Source: Cupriavidus phytohabitans
Lineage (GTDB): Bacteria; Pseudomonadota; Gammaproteobacteria; Burkholderiales; Burkholderiaceae
Direction: 5' to 3'
DNA: 64,000 nt
NCBI RefSeq assembly: GCF_000426345.1
Contig: NZ_AUFE01000008.1
Location: 62,001 to 126,000 of the forward strand
This document shows positions 1 to 9,652 of the stretch, piece by piece (position 1 is the stretch's first letter; each line of letters begins with the position of its first letter). Made by a program: the position numbers and the translations under genes. The notes under the pieces are model-generated. The model worked only from the letters and a program-made list of their open reading frames with translations. It had not been told where the DNA came from and made no database searches.

Positions 1-2
1 CC

Positions 3-356
3 ACGCTCGACTACCCCATGGTGACCGACACGCTGGGCTGCGCGCCCAAGTGGCTCAAGGAGAACCCCAAGGCGGCGCAAGCGCTGGTCGACAGCTACTT
101 CGAGGCGCTGGAAATGATCAAGAAGGAGCCGGCGAAGGCCAACGAGATCATGGGCGCCGCGGTCAAGCAGTCCGGCGAGCAGTTCGCCAAGTCGGCCGCC
201 TACCTGCGCTGGCAGGACCGCGAGGCCAACAAGAAGTTCTTTGCCGGCGAACTCGCCAGCTTCAGCAAGGAAGCGGCGGGCGTGCTGATGGACATCGGCG
301 TGATCCGCCAGGTGCCCGACGTGACGGCGTTGTATGACGCGCGTTTCCTCAAGTAA
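3..356 (+). CDS. ABC transporter substrate-binding protein, NitT/TauT type, C-terminal part
   Basis: Only the last 117 residues are in the window; the reading frame is open at the left edge, so the start lies upstream. The visible part has the helical C-terminal lobe typical of NitT/TauT/SsuA-like periplasmic binding proteins (VTDTLGCAPKWLKENP, then a lysine-rich helical tail). It ends 29 bases before the permease start and is followed in the same direction by permease and ATPase genes, so it should be the solute receptor of that importer. The ligand cannot be read from the fragment. The transporter runs straight into hutC and the hut operon, which suggests a histidine-related or other nitrogenous substrate; that is inference. 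Confidence 0.75.
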   Translation, partial: TLDYPMVTDTLGCAPKWLKENPKAAQALVDSYFEALEMIKKEPAKANEIMGAAVKQSGEQFAKSAAYLRWQDREANKKFFAGELASFSKEAAGVLMDIGVIRQVPDVTALYDARFLK

Positions 357-385
357 GCAACGCAGTCGCAAGGAGGCGTGACGTC

Positions 386-1248
386 ATGACGCAAGCCCGA
401 ATCGGTTCCCACGCGCCCGCGGCGGCGGTGCCCGTCCAAACGGCGGCACCGGCGCGCCGGCGCCATCCCTGGCTGGCCCCGCTGGTGCCGGTGCAGCCCA
501 CACGCGCTGGATGCTGGGCCTGTCTTTCTTCGTGCTGTTCTTCGGCGTGTGGGCCGCGGTGACGCTGGGCGGCTTCGTGCCGCGCACGTTCCTGGCCGAT
601 CCGCTGACAATGGCCAAGGAGGGCCTGGTCCTCTTCACCGAGCACAACTTCATCGGCGACATCGGCATGACGGTGTGGCGCGTGGTCGGCGGCTTCGTGC
701 TGGCGGCGGTGCTGGCGGTGCCGCTCGGCATTTTCATGGGCGCGTACAAGGCGGCCGAGGCGTTCTTCGAGCCCTTCGTGTCGTTCTGCCGCTACCTGCC
801 CGCGTCGGCCTTTATCCCGCTGCTGATCCTGTGGGCCGGCATCGGCGAGACCCAGAAGCTGCTGGTGATCTTCATCGGCTCGTTCTTCCAGATCGTGCTG
901 ATGGTGGCGGTGGCGGTCGGCGGCGCGCGCAAGGACCTGGTCGAGGCAGCCTACACGCTGGGCGCGAACAGCGCCGGCATCGTGCGCCGCGTGCTGATCC
1001 CGGGCGCCGCGCCGGAAATCGCCGAGATCCTGCGGCTGGTGCTGGGCTGGGCCTGGACCTATGTGATCGTGGCCGAGCTGATCGGCTCGTCGTCGGGCAT
1101 CGGGCACATGATCACCGACAGCCAGGCGCTGCTCAATACCGGGCAGATCATCTTCGGCATCATCGTGATCGGCTGCATTGGCCTGGTCTCAGACCTTGTC
1201 TTCAAGCGCGCCAACCAGCGCCTGTTCCCGTGGAGTTCGATCCAATGA
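386..1248 (+). CDS. ABC transporter permease, NitT/TauT type, with an apparent frameshift near 497
   Basis: Inner-membrane permease of the binding-protein-dependent family, with about six hydrophobic segments and the EAA-type loop that contacts the ATPase (EAAYTLGANSAGIVRRVLIP). The natural start appears to be the ATG at 386, 10 bases after an AGGAGG Shine-Dalgarno sequence, encoding a plausible N-terminus (MTQARIGSHAPAAAVP). That frame is not the frame of the membrane domain. The two join seamlessly as VQP-H-TRWMLGLS if one C is added to the CCC at 497-499. As written, an uninterrupted product could only start at the ATG at 511, which has no visible ribosome site, though all membrane segments would be kept. 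This is either a real frameshift or a base-calling error. The stop overlaps the ATPase start by ATGA. Confidence 0.8.
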
Positions 1249-2024
1249 GCGCACTGTCCATCCAGCAGGTCTCGCGTACCTTCTCCAACCCGCGCGGCGG
1301 GCAGACGCTGGCGCTGCAGCCGGTCGATTTCGAAGTGCGCGACAACGACTTCGTCACCATCCTGGGCCCGTCGGGCTGCGGCAAGTCCACGCTGCTGCGC
1401 ATCGTGGCCGGGCTCGACACGCCTTCCACCGGCCGCGTGCTGCTCGACGGCCAGCCGGTCACCGATCCGGGCGCCGACCGCGGCATGGTGTTCCAGTCGT
1501 ACACGCTGTTCCCATGGCTGACGATCGAGCAGAATGTGCGCTTCGGCCTGCGCGAGCGCGGCATGAGCGCGGCGGAGCAGAAGGAGCGCAGCGACTTCTT
1601 TATCCAGCGCGTCGGGCTGCGCGGCTTCGAGCACCATTACCCGAAGCAGCTGTCGGGCGGCATGCAGCAGCGCACCGCGATCGCGCGGGCGCTGGCCAAC
1701 GATCCCAAGATCCTGCTGCTCGACGAACCCTTTGGCGCGCTCGACAACCAGACCCGCGTGCTGATGCAGGAGTTGTTGCTAGGCATATGGGAAGCGTCGC
1801 GCAAGACGGTATTATTCGTGACCCACGATATCGACGAGGCCATTTTCATGGCCAACCGGGTGGCGGTGTTTTCCGCCAGGCCGGGTCGGATCAAGAGCGA
1901 TATCGCGGTCGATTTCCCGCATCCGCGCCATTACACCATCAAGACCTCTCCGGAGTTTTCCGCGCTCAAGGCGCGGCTGACCGAGGAAATCCGCGCCGAG
2001 GCCATTGCCGCGGCCGAGCACTGA
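1245..2024 (+). CDS. ABC transporter ATP-binding protein, NitT/TauT type
   Basis: 259-residue cytoplasmic ATPase. Walker A is GPSGCGKST at residues 41-49, the Q-loop is in VFQSYTLFPW, the signature is LSGGMQQR, Walker B is ILLLDEPFGALDNQ, and the switch histidine is in VTHDIDEA. This pattern fits the SsuB/TauB/NrtD group. The ATG overlaps the permease stop by four bases (ATGA), implying coupled translation. Six bases separate its stop from hutC, so the transporter and the hut regulator are probably on one transcript. The substrate is not known from sequence. Confidence 0.9.
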   Translation: MSALSIQQVSRTFSNPRGGQTLALQPVDFEVRDNDFVTILGPSGCGKSTLLRIVAGLDTPSTGRVLLDGQPVTDPGADRGMVFQSYTLFPWLTIEQNVRFGLRERGMSAAEQKERSDFFIQRVGLRGFEHHYPKQLSGGMQQRTAIARALANDPKILLLDEPFGALDNQTRVLMQELLLGIWEASRKTVLFVTHDIDEAIFMANRVAVFSARPGRIKSDIAVDFPHPRHYTIKTSPEFSALKARLTEEIRAEAIAAAEH

Positions 2025-2030
2025 AACGCC

Positions 2031-2789
2031 ATGAACCACGCCGTCGGCTCCGCCACCCCCGCTTCCTCTCCCACCGCGCTCTACCAGCAGGTGAAGGAGT
2101 ACATCGCCCGCCAGATCCAGAGCGGCGCGTGGCAGCCGGGCGACCGGGTGCCGTCGGAACAGGAGCTGGTGAACCGCTTCGGGGTCTCGCGCATGACCGT
2201 CAACCGGGCCCTGCGCGAACTGTCGGAGCAGGGCCGGGTGGTGCGCGTGGCAGGGGTCGGCACCTTCGTCGCCGAGCACAAGCCGCAGTCGACGCTGCTG
2301 TCGGTGGTCAACCTGCAGGACGAGATCCGCATGCGCGGGCATGACTATGCCTGCGACGTGATCCTGGTCGAGCGGGTTTCGGCGTCGATCGAGGTGGCCG
2401 CCGCGCTGGAGCTGCATACCGGCGAGTCGGTGTTCCATTCGGTCTGCGTGCATCGCGAAGACGGCGTGCCGGTGCAGCTGGAGGACCGCTACGTGAACCC
2501 GCGCGTGGCGCCGGATTTCATCGGCCAGGACTTCAGCGCGACCCAGCCCGGCGAATACCTGTTGCGCCACGTTCCCTACGATCAGGTGGAGCATGTGGTC
2601 GATGCCATTGCCGCCACGCCGGAGCAGGCCGCGCAACTGGAAATGCCGCCAACGCAACCTTGCCTGATGCTGACCCGCCGCACCTGGACCAATGGCGTGC
2701 CAGTGACATTCGTTCGTTGCCTGCATCCGGGCAACCGCTACCGCCTCGGCAGCCGCTTCCGCGCCGACGGCAATCCCGCTTTCGGCTGA
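2031..2789 (+). CDS. hutC: Histidine utilisation repressor, GntR/HutC family
   Basis: 252-residue transcription factor. The N-terminal winged helix spans about residues 17-85 ([38 protein letters not shown]), and a UTRA ligand-binding domain follows from about residue 100 to the end. HutC proteins repress hut genes and release DNA when urocanate binds. The gene lies directly upstream of hutH in the same direction, and a CTGT-N4-ACAG palindrome in the gap (2832-2843) is a good operator candidate. Assignment rests on the domain order plus the hut context. Confidence 0.93.
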   Translation: MNHAVGSATPASSPTALYQQVKEYIARQIQSGAWQPGDRVPSEQELVNRFGVSRMTVNRALRELSEQGRVVRVAGVGTFVAEHKPQSTLLSVVNLQDEIRMRGHDYACDVILVERVSASIEVAAALELHTGESVFHSVCVHREDGVPVQLEDRYVNPRVAPDFIGQDFSATQPGEYLLRHVPYDQVEHVVDAIAATPEQAAQLEMPPTQPCLMLTRRTWTNGVPVTFVRCLHPGNRYRLGSRFRADGNPAFG

Positions 2790-2809
2790 TTCCCTCGTGG
2801 GATCGGCCT

Positions 2810-2840
2810 TTGGTTCAATTTTTAGCCTAAGCTGTATAGA
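2810..2840 (+). promoter_or_regulatory. Possible hutH promoter
   Basis: TTGGTT at 2810-2815 could be a -35 and TATAGA at 2835-2840 a -10. The 19-base spacer is longer than ideal and the match is modest. The -10 candidate lies inside the palindrome at 2832-2843, which would let HutC block it. Weak on sequence alone. Confidence 0.35.
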
Positions 2841-2843
2841 CAG
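2832..2843. promoter_or_regulatory. Candidate HutC operator (CTGT-N4-ACAG)
   Basis: CTGTATAGACAG has perfect 4-base inverted arms around ATAG and lies 10 bases before the hutH ATG. Known HutC sites in Pseudomonas are TGTA/TACA-like palindromes in hut promoters, so size and position fit. Binding is inferred. Confidence 0.5.
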
Positions 2844-2853
2844 GAACATACAA

Positions 2854-4428
2854 ATGACTGCGAGCCAACACGACCAAGCCTCCCGCCCGCTGCTGACCTT
2901 GCAGCCGGGCCAAGTCACCCTGGCCGACCTGCGTCGCATCTACCGCGGCGAAGTGCGCGTGGCAATGGCCGATTCCGCCTGGGCCGGCGTACGCGCGGCG
3001 CAGGCCACCGTGCAGGACATCATCGATGCCGACGCCGTGGTCTACGGCATCAATACGGGCTTCGGCAAGCTGGCGCAGACCCGCATCCCCAACGACAAGC
3101 TGGCGCAGCTGCAGCGCAACCTCGTGCTGTCGCACAGCGTCGGGACCGGTCCGGACCTGGCCGGGGATACGGTGCGCCTGATCCTGGCCACCAAGGCGGT
3201 CAGCCTGGCGCGCGGCCATTCCGGTGTGCGTCCGGAACTGATTGAGGCATTGCTGGCGCTGGTCAACCATGGCGTGACGCCGTGCATTCCCGCCAAGGGT
3301 TCGGTCGGTGCCTCGGGCGACCTGGCGCCGCTGGCGCATATGTCGTGCACGCTGATCGGCGTGGGCGACGTGCTGGTCGACGGCAAGCGCGTGCCGGCCG
3401 CCGAAGGCCTGGCCCATGCGGGCCTGAAGGCGTTCGAACTGGGCCCGAAGGAAGGCCTGGCGTTGCTCAACGGCACGCAGGTGTCGACCGCGCTGGCGCT
3501 GGCCGGCCTGTTCGCCGCCGAGGACACCTTCGCCGCCGGGCTGGTGGCTGGCGCACTGTCGCTGGAAGCGATCAAGGGCTCGGTCAAGCCGTTCGACGCC
3601 CGCATCCATGAGGCCCGCGGCCAGGCCGGCCAGATCGCCGTGGCCGGCGCCGTGCGCGCGATGCTGGATGGCAGCGAGATCGTCGATTCGCACAAGGCCT
3701 GCGGCCGCGTGCAGGACCCGTATTCGATCCGCTGCCAGCCGCAGGTGATGGGTGCTTGCCTGGACAACCTGCAGCACGCCGCGCGCATCCTGCAGATCGA
3801 AGCCAATGCCGCGTCGGACAACCCGCTGGTGTTCTCCGAGCAGGGCGACGTGGTCTCCGGCGGCAACTTCCACGCCGAGCCGGTGGCCTTCGCCGCCGAC
3901 ATCATCGCGCTGGCGATCGCCGAGATCGGTGCGATTTCCGAGCGGCGCCTGGCGCTGCTGCTCGATACCGGCCTGTCCGGCCTGCCGCCGTTCCTGGTGC
4001 GCGATGGCGGCCTGAATTCGGGCTTCATGATCGCGCAGGTGACCGCGGCGGCGCTGGCTTCCGAGAACAAGTCGCTGGCGCATCCGTCGAGCGTGGACAG
4101 CCTGCCGACCTCGGCCAACCAGGAAGACCATGTGTCGATGGCCACCTACGGCGCGCGCCGGTTGGGCGACATGGCGGCCAACACCGCCGTGGTGGTCGGC
4201 ATCGAGGCGATGGCCGCGGCACAGGGCATCGAGTTCCACCGTCCGCTGAAGTCGTCGCCGCTGGTGGAGCAGGAGCTGGCCCGCATTCGTGCGCGGGTGG
4301 ATTTTGTGGAAGGCGACCGTTACCTGGCGCCGGATATCGAAGCGATGAAGCAGTGGGTGGTGCAGGGCGATGCGGGAGCGGGGTGGCCGCAGGCGGTCAG
4401 GGCGATTTTGCCGACCAACGCAAGTTGA
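2854..4428 (+). CDS. hutH: Histidine ammonia-lyase
   Basis: 524-residue cytoplasmic lyase converting L-histidine to trans-urocanate and ammonia, the first hut step. The MIO cofactor triad Ala153-Ser154-Gly155 is present within [15 protein letters not shown]. The family motifs INTGFGKLA near the N-terminus and SADNPLVF-like ASDNPLVF are also intact, and length matches the family. The ATG at 2854 follows AGGAA at 2842-2846; a longer in-frame opening to 2797 would run through the operator, so it was not used. hutU follows after a 169-base gap carrying a nested hairpin. Confidence 0.97.
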   Translation: MTASQHDQASRPLLTLQPGQVTLADLRRIYRGEVRVAMADSAWAGVRAAQATVQDIIDADAVVYGINTGFGKLAQTRIPNDKLAQLQRNLVLSHSVGTGPDLAGDTVRLILATKAVSLARGHSGVRPELIEALLALVNHGVTPCIPAKGSVGASGDLAPLAHMSCTLIGVGDVLVDGKRVPAAEGLAHAGLKAFELGPKEGLALLNGTQVSTALALAGLFAAEDTFAAGLVAGALSLEAIKGSVKPFDARIHEARGQAGQIAVAGAVRAMLDGSEIVDSHKACGRVQDPYSIRCQPQVMGACLDNLQHAARILQIEANAASDNPLVFSEQGDVVSGGNFHAEPVAFAADIIALAIAEIGAISERRLALLLDTGLSGLPPFLVRDGGLNSGFMIAQVTAAALASENKSLAHPSSVDSLPTSANQEDHVSMATYGARRLGDMAANTAVVVGIEAMAAAQGIEFHRPLKSSPLVEQELARIRARVDFVEGDRYLAPDIEAMKQWVVQGDAGAGWPQAVRAILPTNAS

Positions 4429-4434
4429 TGCGCC

Positions 4435-4513
4435 GGCCCTCACCCCCGCCCCTCTCCCGCAAGCGGGAGAGGGGAGACCCCAAACTGTGTTGGAGGGGCC
4501 GGGGGTGAGGGCC
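4435..4513. repeat. REP-like nested palindrome between hutH and hutU
   Basis: An outer perfect inverted repeat of 14 bases (4435-4448 GGCCCTCACCCCCG with 4500-4513) encloses a perfect 12-base hairpin (4449-4460 CCCCTCTCCCGC with 4463-4474) that has a two-base loop. There is no T tract, so it is not a simple terminator. Shorter relatives with the CCCCTCTCC core occur at 24747-24768 and 30269-30288 in this window, pointing to a dispersed family of extragenic palindromes. Confidence 0.8.
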
Positions 4514-4597
4514 AGCGTATCCGGAAGCCGCCGACGTACCAAATGCCGTGCCACCGATCTGATCGCACCACCAGCGCCATCCAAAGGAGAACAACAC

Positions 4598-6298
4598 ATG
4601 AACGCTCCCGAATCCCAATCCCTCCAGCGCGGCCAGCGCGAAATCCGCGCCCCGCGCGGCACCCAGCTGCACTGCAAGAACTGGCTGATCGAAGCCGCCT
4701 ACCGCATGATCCAGAACAACCTGGACCCCGACGTGGCCGAGCGCCCGCAGGACCTGGTGGTGTACGGCGGGATCGGCAAGGCCGCGCGCAACTGGGAATG
4801 CTTCGACGCCATCCTTGACAGCCTGCGCCGCCTGGGCGAGGACGAATCGCTGCTGGTGCAGTCGGGCAAGCCGGTCGGCGTGTTCCGCACGCACCCGGAC
4901 GCGCCGCGCGTGCTGATCGCCAACTCCAACCTGGTGCCGCACTGGGCAACGTGGGACAAGTTCAACGAGCTCGATCGCGCCGGCCTGATGATGTACGGCC
5001 AGATGACCGCGGGCTCGTGGATCTACATCGGAACGCAGGGCATCGTGCAGGGCACCTACGAGACCTTTGTCGAAGCCGGCCGCCAGCACTATGACGGCGA
5101 TTTGTCGGGCAAATGGATCCTGACCGCCGGCCTCGGCGGCATGGGCGGCGCGCAGCCGCTGGCCGGCGTGCTGGCGGGTGCCTGCGTGCTGGCGATCGAG
5201 TGCCAGGAATCGCGCATCGACTTCCGCATCCGCACGCGCTACCTCGACAAGAAGGCCACCACGCTGGACGAGGCGCTGGCGATGATCGCCGAGGCCACGG
5301 CAAGGAAGGAGGCAATCTCCGTCGGCCTGCTCGGCAACGCCGCCGACATCGTGCCGGAACTGGCCAAGCGGGCGCAGGCCGGTGGCATGCGCCCGCATAT
5401 CGTCACCGACCAGACTTCCGCGCATGACCTGGTCAACGGCTACCTGCCGCAAGGGTGGACTGTCGAACAGTGGGAGCATGCGCGCCAGCACGATCCCAAG
5501 TCGGTGGAAGCCGCTGCGCGCCCCTCTATCGTCAAGCACGTGCAGGCCATGCTCGACTTCCAGAAGATGGGCGTGCCGACGGTCGACTACGGCAACAACA
5601 TCCGCCAGGTCGCGTTCGACGAAGGCGTGCAGAATGCCTTCGATTTCCCCGGCTTCGTGCCGGCCTATATCCGCCCCCTGTTCTGCCGCGGCAAGGGCCC
5701 GTTCCGCTGGGTGGCGCTGTCGGGCGATCCCGAGGATATCTACAAGACCGACGCCAAGATGAAGGAGCTGTTCCCCGAGGACAAGCACCTGCACCGCTGG
5801 CTCGACATGGCGCACGACCGCATCGCCTTCCAGGGCCTGCCGGCGCGCATCTGCTGGGTGGGCCTGGACGAGCGCCACCGCGCTGGCCTGGCCTTCAACG
5901 AGATGGTGAAGTCGGGCGAGCTGAAGGCGCCGGTGGTGATCGGCCGCGACCACCTGGACTGCGGCTCGGTGGCGTCGCCCAACCGCGAGACCGAAGCGAT
6001 GCGCGACGGCTCGGATGCGGTGTCCGACTGGCCGCTGCTGAACGCGCTGCTCAATACCGCCGGCGGCGCCACCTGGGTCAGCCTGCACCACGGCGGCGGC
6101 GTGGGCATGGGCTTCTCGCAACACTCCGGCGTGGTGATCGTCTGCGATGGCACCGATGCCGCCGCCAAGCGCATCGAGCGCGTGCTGTGGAACGACCCGG
6201 CCACCGGCGTGATGCGCCATGCCGATGCGGGCTACGACATCGCCATCGACTGCGCGCGTGAGAAGGGCCTGAACCTGCCGATGGTGAAGGGCGTATGA
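4598..6298 (+). CDS. hutU: Urocanate hydratase (urocanase)
   Basis: 566-residue enzyme converting urocanate to 4-imidazolone-5-propionate with tightly bound NAD+, the second hut step. Recognisable blocks are [31 protein letters not shown], the nucleotide-binding [12 protein letters not shown] and [15 protein letters not shown]. Length matches the family. The ATG at 4598 follows AAAGGAGA. Its stop overlaps the hutD start by ATGA, the first of three such overlaps in this operon. Confidence 0.97.
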   Translation: MNAPESQSLQRGQREIRAPRGTQLHCKNWLIEAAYRMIQNNLDPDVAERPQDLVVYGGIGKAARNWECFDAILDSLRRLGEDESLLVQSGKPVGVFRTHPDAPRVLIANSNLVPHWATWDKFNELDRAGLMMYGQMTAGSWIYIGTQGIVQGTYETFVEAGRQHYDGDLSGKWILTAGLGGMGGAQPLAGVLAGACVLAIECQESRIDFRIRTRYLDKKATTLDEALAMIAEATARKEAISVGLLGNAADIVPELAKRAQAGGMRPHIVTDQTSAHDLVNGYLPQGWTVEQWEHARQHDPKSVEAAARPSIVKHVQAMLDFQKMGVPTVDYGNNIRQVAFDEGVQNAFDFPGFVPAYIRPLFCRGKGPFRWVALSGDPEDIYKTDAKMKELFPEDKHLHRWLDMAHDRIAFQGLPARICWVGLDERHRAGLAFNEMVKSGELKAPVVIGRDHLDCGSVASPNRETEAMRDGSDAVSDWPLLNALLNTAGGATWVSLHHGGGVGMGFSQHSGVVIVCDGTDAAAKRIERVLWNDPATGVMRHADAGYDIAIDCAREKGLNLPMVKGV

Positions 6299-6903
6299 GC
6301 ACTGTGATGTCACAGTACTTCAAGCTCGCCGCCATCGACCCGACGCGCTGGAAGAACGGCGGCGGCAACACGCGCGAGATCGCGGTGTGGCCGCCGGGTG
6401 CAGGCATGGATGACTTCGTGTGGCGCCTGAGCGTGGCCGATATCGAAGCCGACGGCCCGTTCTCCGCCTTCCCCGGCATCGACCGCCAGATCGTGCTGCT
6501 CGACGGCGCCGGGGTGATGCTGCGCGCCGACGACGGCAGCTTCAGCCACCGCCTGGTCCAGCCGGGCGCACCGTTTGCCTTCTCGGGCGACACCGGCCTG
6601 CAGGCTGCGCTGCTCGATGGCGCCACGCGCGACTTCAACGTGATGACGCGGCGTGGCCGCTGCCGCGCGCGCGTCGACGCCTTCCGCGACGGCTTTACCG
6701 TCAGCACCGGTGCCGATACCGTTTGCCTGCTTGCCGTGTCCGGCACCTGGCTGGCGCAGGATGCGCAGCCGGCTGTCACGCTGGACGCGGGGCAGGGCGT
6801 GCTGTATCCGGCCGGCGAACCCGCTGGCCGGCAAGCCTTTGCACCAGGCGCCGACGACGCGCTGTGCCTGTGTGTCACGCTGGAAATGGAGCCCGACCAA
6901 TGA
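6295..6903 (+). CDS. hutD: HutD family protein
   Basis: 202-residue cupin-like protein of the HutD family, with the family start [21 protein letters not shown] and the [16 protein letters not shown] block. HutD is common in proteobacterial hut operons; it is not an enzyme of the pathway and is thought to moderate hut expression or intracellular urocanate. Here it is translationally coupled on both sides, to hutU (6295-6298) and to hutI (6900-6903). Placement between hutU and hutI fits a role near urocanate and imidazolonepropionate. The exact function remains uncertain. Confidence 0.9.
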   Translation: MSTVMSQYFKLAAIDPTRWKNGGGNTREIAVWPPGAGMDDFVWRLSVADIEADGPFSAFPGIDRQIVLLDGAGVMLRADDGSFSHRLVQPGAPFAFSGDTGLQAALLDGATRDFNVMTRRGRCRARVDAFRDGFTVSTGADTVCLLAVSGTWLAQDAQPAVTLDAGQGVLYPAGEPAGRQAFAPGADDALCLCVTLEMEPDQ

Positions 6904-8195
6904 CGCTGCCTTCCGTACCTGGCACCGCCAACGCCGCCAACGCCACCAGCGCCGCCAGCGCCGATGGCCTCTGGCACAACTGCCACCTGTTGTCCGATGC
7001 CGACCCCGCGCGCGCCATCCGCGATGCCGCGCTCGTGGTAGAACAAGGCCGAATAGCCTGGCTCGGCGCTGCCGCCGAATTGCCGCAGCAGTATCGCGAC
7101 CTCGCGCGCCACAACGCCAACGGCGCGTGGATCACGCCGGGACTGGTCGATTGCCACACCCACCTGGTCTACGGCGGCCAGCGCGCCGACGAGTTCGCGA
7201 TGCGCCTGGCCGGTGCCGGCTATGAGGAAATCGCGCGCGCCGGCGGCGGCATCGTCTCGACCGTGCGCGCCACCCGCGCCGCCGACGAAGACACGCTGTT
7301 CGCGCAGGCCGCCGCGCGCCTGCAACCGCTGCTCGCCGAAGGCGTGACTGCCATCGAGATCAAATCCGGCTACGGCCTCAGCCTGGAAGCCGAGCGCAAG
7401 CAATTGCGCGTGGCGCGTCGCCTGGGCGAGCAGTTCGGCGTCGCGGTGCACACCACCTTCCTCGGTGCGCACGCGCTGCCGCCCGAGTACGCCGGCCGCG
7501 CCGATGACTACATCGACCTGGTGTGCGGCACCATGCTGCCGGCGCTGGCCGAAGAAGGGCTGGTCGATGCCGTCGATGCCTTCTGCGAATCGATCGGCTT
7601 CTCGATCGCGCAGACCGAACGCGTCTTCGATGCCGCTGCGCGCCACGGCCTGCGCGTCAAGCTGCACGCCGAGCAGCTCAGCAACCTCGGCGGCGCGGCG
7701 CTGGCGGCACGCCATCGCGCGCTGTCGGCGGACCATCTCGAACATCTCGACGAGGCCGGCGTCGCCGCGATGGCAGAAGCCGGCACGGTCGCGGTGCTGC
7801 TGCCCGGCGCCTACTATTTCCTGCGCGACACCAACCTGCCGCCGATCGCGCTGTTGCGCCAGCACGGCGTGCCGATGGCGATCTCGACCGACCACAACCC
7901 CGGCACGTCGCCGGTGACGTCGCTGCTGCTGATGATGAATATGGCCTGCACGCTGTTCCGCCTGACGGTGCCCGAGGCGCTGGCCGGCGTGACCCTGCAT
8001 GCGGCACGCGCGCTGGGCGCATCGGATCGCCACGGCAAGCTGGAAGCGGGGCGCGTAGCCGACTTCGTGCTGTGGCGCGTCGATTCGCCGGCAGAGCTGG
8101 CATACTGGTTCGGCCGCAACCCTGCGGCAATGGTTGTGCGGCAAGGGCGCGTATATCCGGCGCAAGAAGGGGCACAAGCGGAGGCACAGGCATGA
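6900..8195 (+). CDS. hutI: Imidazolonepropionase
   Basis: 431-residue amidohydrolase that opens the ring of 4-imidazolone-5-propionate to give N-formimino-L-glutamate, the third hut step. The metal-binding HxH pair is His86 and His88 in CHTHLVYGG; later blocks [29 protein letters not shown] and [13 protein letters not shown] are characteristic. The N-terminus is about 20 residues longer than many homologues and rich in Ala, Asn and Thr. The start overlaps hutD by ATGA and the stop overlaps hutF the same way. Confidence 0.96.
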   Translation: MTLPSVPGTANAANATSAASADGLWHNCHLLSDADPARAIRDAALVVEQGRIAWLGAAAELPQQYRDLARHNANGAWITPGLVDCHTHLVYGGQRADEFAMRLAGAGYEEIARAGGGIVSTVRATRAADEDTLFAQAAARLQPLLAEGVTAIEIKSGYGLSLEAERKQLRVARRLGEQFGVAVHTTFLGAHALPPEYAGRADDYIDLVCGTMLPALAEEGLVDAVDAFCESIGFSIAQTERVFDAAARHGLRVKLHAEQLSNLGGAALAARHRALSADHLEHLDEAGVAAMAEAGTVAVLLPGAYYFLRDTNLPPIALLRQHGVPMAISTDHNPGTSPVTSLLLMMNMACTLFRLTVPEALAGVTLHAARALGASDRHGKLEAGRVADFVLWRVDSPAELAYWFGRNPAAMVVRQGRVYPAQEGAQAEAQA

Positions 8196-9598
8196 GCACA
8201 TCGCTGCTGTTCGCAGACTGGGCCCTGCTGCCCGATGGCTGGGCGCGCAATGTGCTGCTCGCCTGGGACGAGCAGGGCCGCCTGGCCACCGTGCAAGCCG
8301 GGTCCACCGCAAGTGCCGGTGTGCCGCGCGCCGCGGGCCCGGTGCTGCCGGGCATGCCCAACCTGCATTCGCACGCATTCCAGCGTGGCTTTGCCGGCCT
8401 GACCGAATACCGCAGCCGCCCGCAGGGTGACAATCCCGGCGGCGCCGATTCGTTCTGGAGCTGGCGCACGCTGATGTACCGCTTCGCGCAGCGGATCTCG
8501 CCAGACACGCTGGAAGCCATCGCCACCCAGCTCTACATCGAAATGCTGCGTGCGGGCTATACCAGCGTGTGCGAGTTCCACTACGTCCACCACGATGCCA
8601 ACGGCAAGCCCTACGCCGATGCCGCCGAGATGTCGCTGCGGCTGCTGCGCGCGGCGCAGCGCACCGGCATCGGCATGACGCTGCTGCCGGTGCTGTACCA
8701 GACCGCCGGCTTCGGCGGCAAGCCGCCGCTGGCCGAGCAGCGCCGCTTCCTGCATGACACAGACGCCATGCTGCGGCTGCTGGAGCGGCTGGCGCCCATG
8801 TGCGCGCAGGCCGGCGCACGTCTCGGGCTGGCGCCCCATTCGCTGCGCGCGGTGCCCGAAGACAGCCTGCTGCATGCGCTGGCAGGGCTGAAGGCGATCG
8901 ACGCGCAGGCGCCGGTCCATATCCACATCGCCGAGCAGCAGCGCGAAGTCGACGACTGCATCGCCTGGTCCGGCACGCGCCCGGTGACATGGCTGTTCGA
9001 TCATGTCGACGTCGATGCGCGCTGGTGCCTGGTGCACGCCACGCACATGGACTGGGATGAGCGCCGGCGCCTCGGGCACAGCGGCGCCGTGGCCGGCATC
9101 TGCGCGACCACCGAAGCGAACCTCGGCGACGGCGTGTTCGAGGCGGAGCCTTACCTCGCGCAGCACGGCGCGTGGGGCATCGGCTCGGACAGCCATGCCA
9201 GCGTCAGCGTGGCCGAGGAACTGCGCCTGTTCGAGTACGGCCAGCGGCTGGGCCTGCAGCAGCGCAACGTGCTGGCCTCGGATACCCACCTGCAGGTGGC
9301 CGACCGCCTTTATCTCGAAGCCGTGGCAGGCGGCGCGCGCGCCAGCGGCCGCGACGTGGCCGGGCTGGCGCCCGGCCAGCAGGCGGACTTCGTGGTGCTG
9401 GACGGTGCGCACCCGACGCTGGCCGGCCTCGACGGCGCGCAGGCGCTGGCCACCCACGTGTTCGCGAACCACGGTCATGAGACACTAGCGGAGGTCCGCA
9501 CCGCCGGCTGCAGCCGCGTGCAGCATGGCGCGCATGCGCTACAGGCCGATGCGGCCCGGCAGTTCATCGCCGCGCGCGCCAGCCTGCTGGCCGACTGA
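8192..9598 (+). CDS. hutF: Formimidoylglutamate deiminase
   Basis: 468-residue amidohydrolase converting N-formimino-L-glutamate to N-formyl-L-glutamate plus ammonia. The metal-binding HxH is in [26 protein letters not shown] and [12 protein letters not shown] are further family blocks. Its presence with hutG shows the five-enzyme route rather than direct formiminoglutamase cleavage. ATG at 8192 overlaps the hutI stop. It could be mistaken for a general guanine-deaminase-like amidohydrolase, but position and motifs support HutF. Confidence 0.95.
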   Translation: MSTSLLFADWALLPDGWARNVLLAWDEQGRLATVQAGSTASAGVPRAAGPVLPGMPNLHSHAFQRGFAGLTEYRSRPQGDNPGGADSFWSWRTLMYRFAQRISPDTLEAIATQLYIEMLRAGYTSVCEFHYVHHDANGKPYADAAEMSLRLLRAAQRTGIGMTLLPVLYQTAGFGGKPPLAEQRRFLHDTDAMLRLLERLAPMCAQAGARLGLAPHSLRAVPEDSLLHALAGLKAIDAQAPVHIHIAEQQREVDDCIAWSGTRPVTWLFDHVDVDARWCLVHATHMDWDERRRLGHSGAVAGICATTEANLGDGVFEAEPYLAQHGAWGIGSDSHASVSVAEELRLFEYGQRLGLQQRNVLASDTHLQVADRLYLEAVAGGARASGRDVAGLAPGQQADFVVLDGAHPTLAGLDGAQALATHVFANHGHETLAEVRTAGCSRVQHGAHALQADAARQFIAARASLLAD

Positions 9599-9652
9599 TA
9601 CGCGACAAAATAGGCGACAAATCCGGGCACCGCCCGACGCATTGCAAAGAAC

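Noticed and set aside
18-356. Binding-protein fragment treated as a complete small gene starting at 18
   Set aside because: The frame continues upstream of the internal ATG to the window edge with family-like residues, so it is a truncated view of a larger gene.
4397-6313. Long minus-strand open frame opposite hutU
   Set aside because: A shadow of GC-rich codon structure. Its protein has low-complexity His/Arg/Ala composition and no recognisable domain, while hutU on the plus strand is complete.
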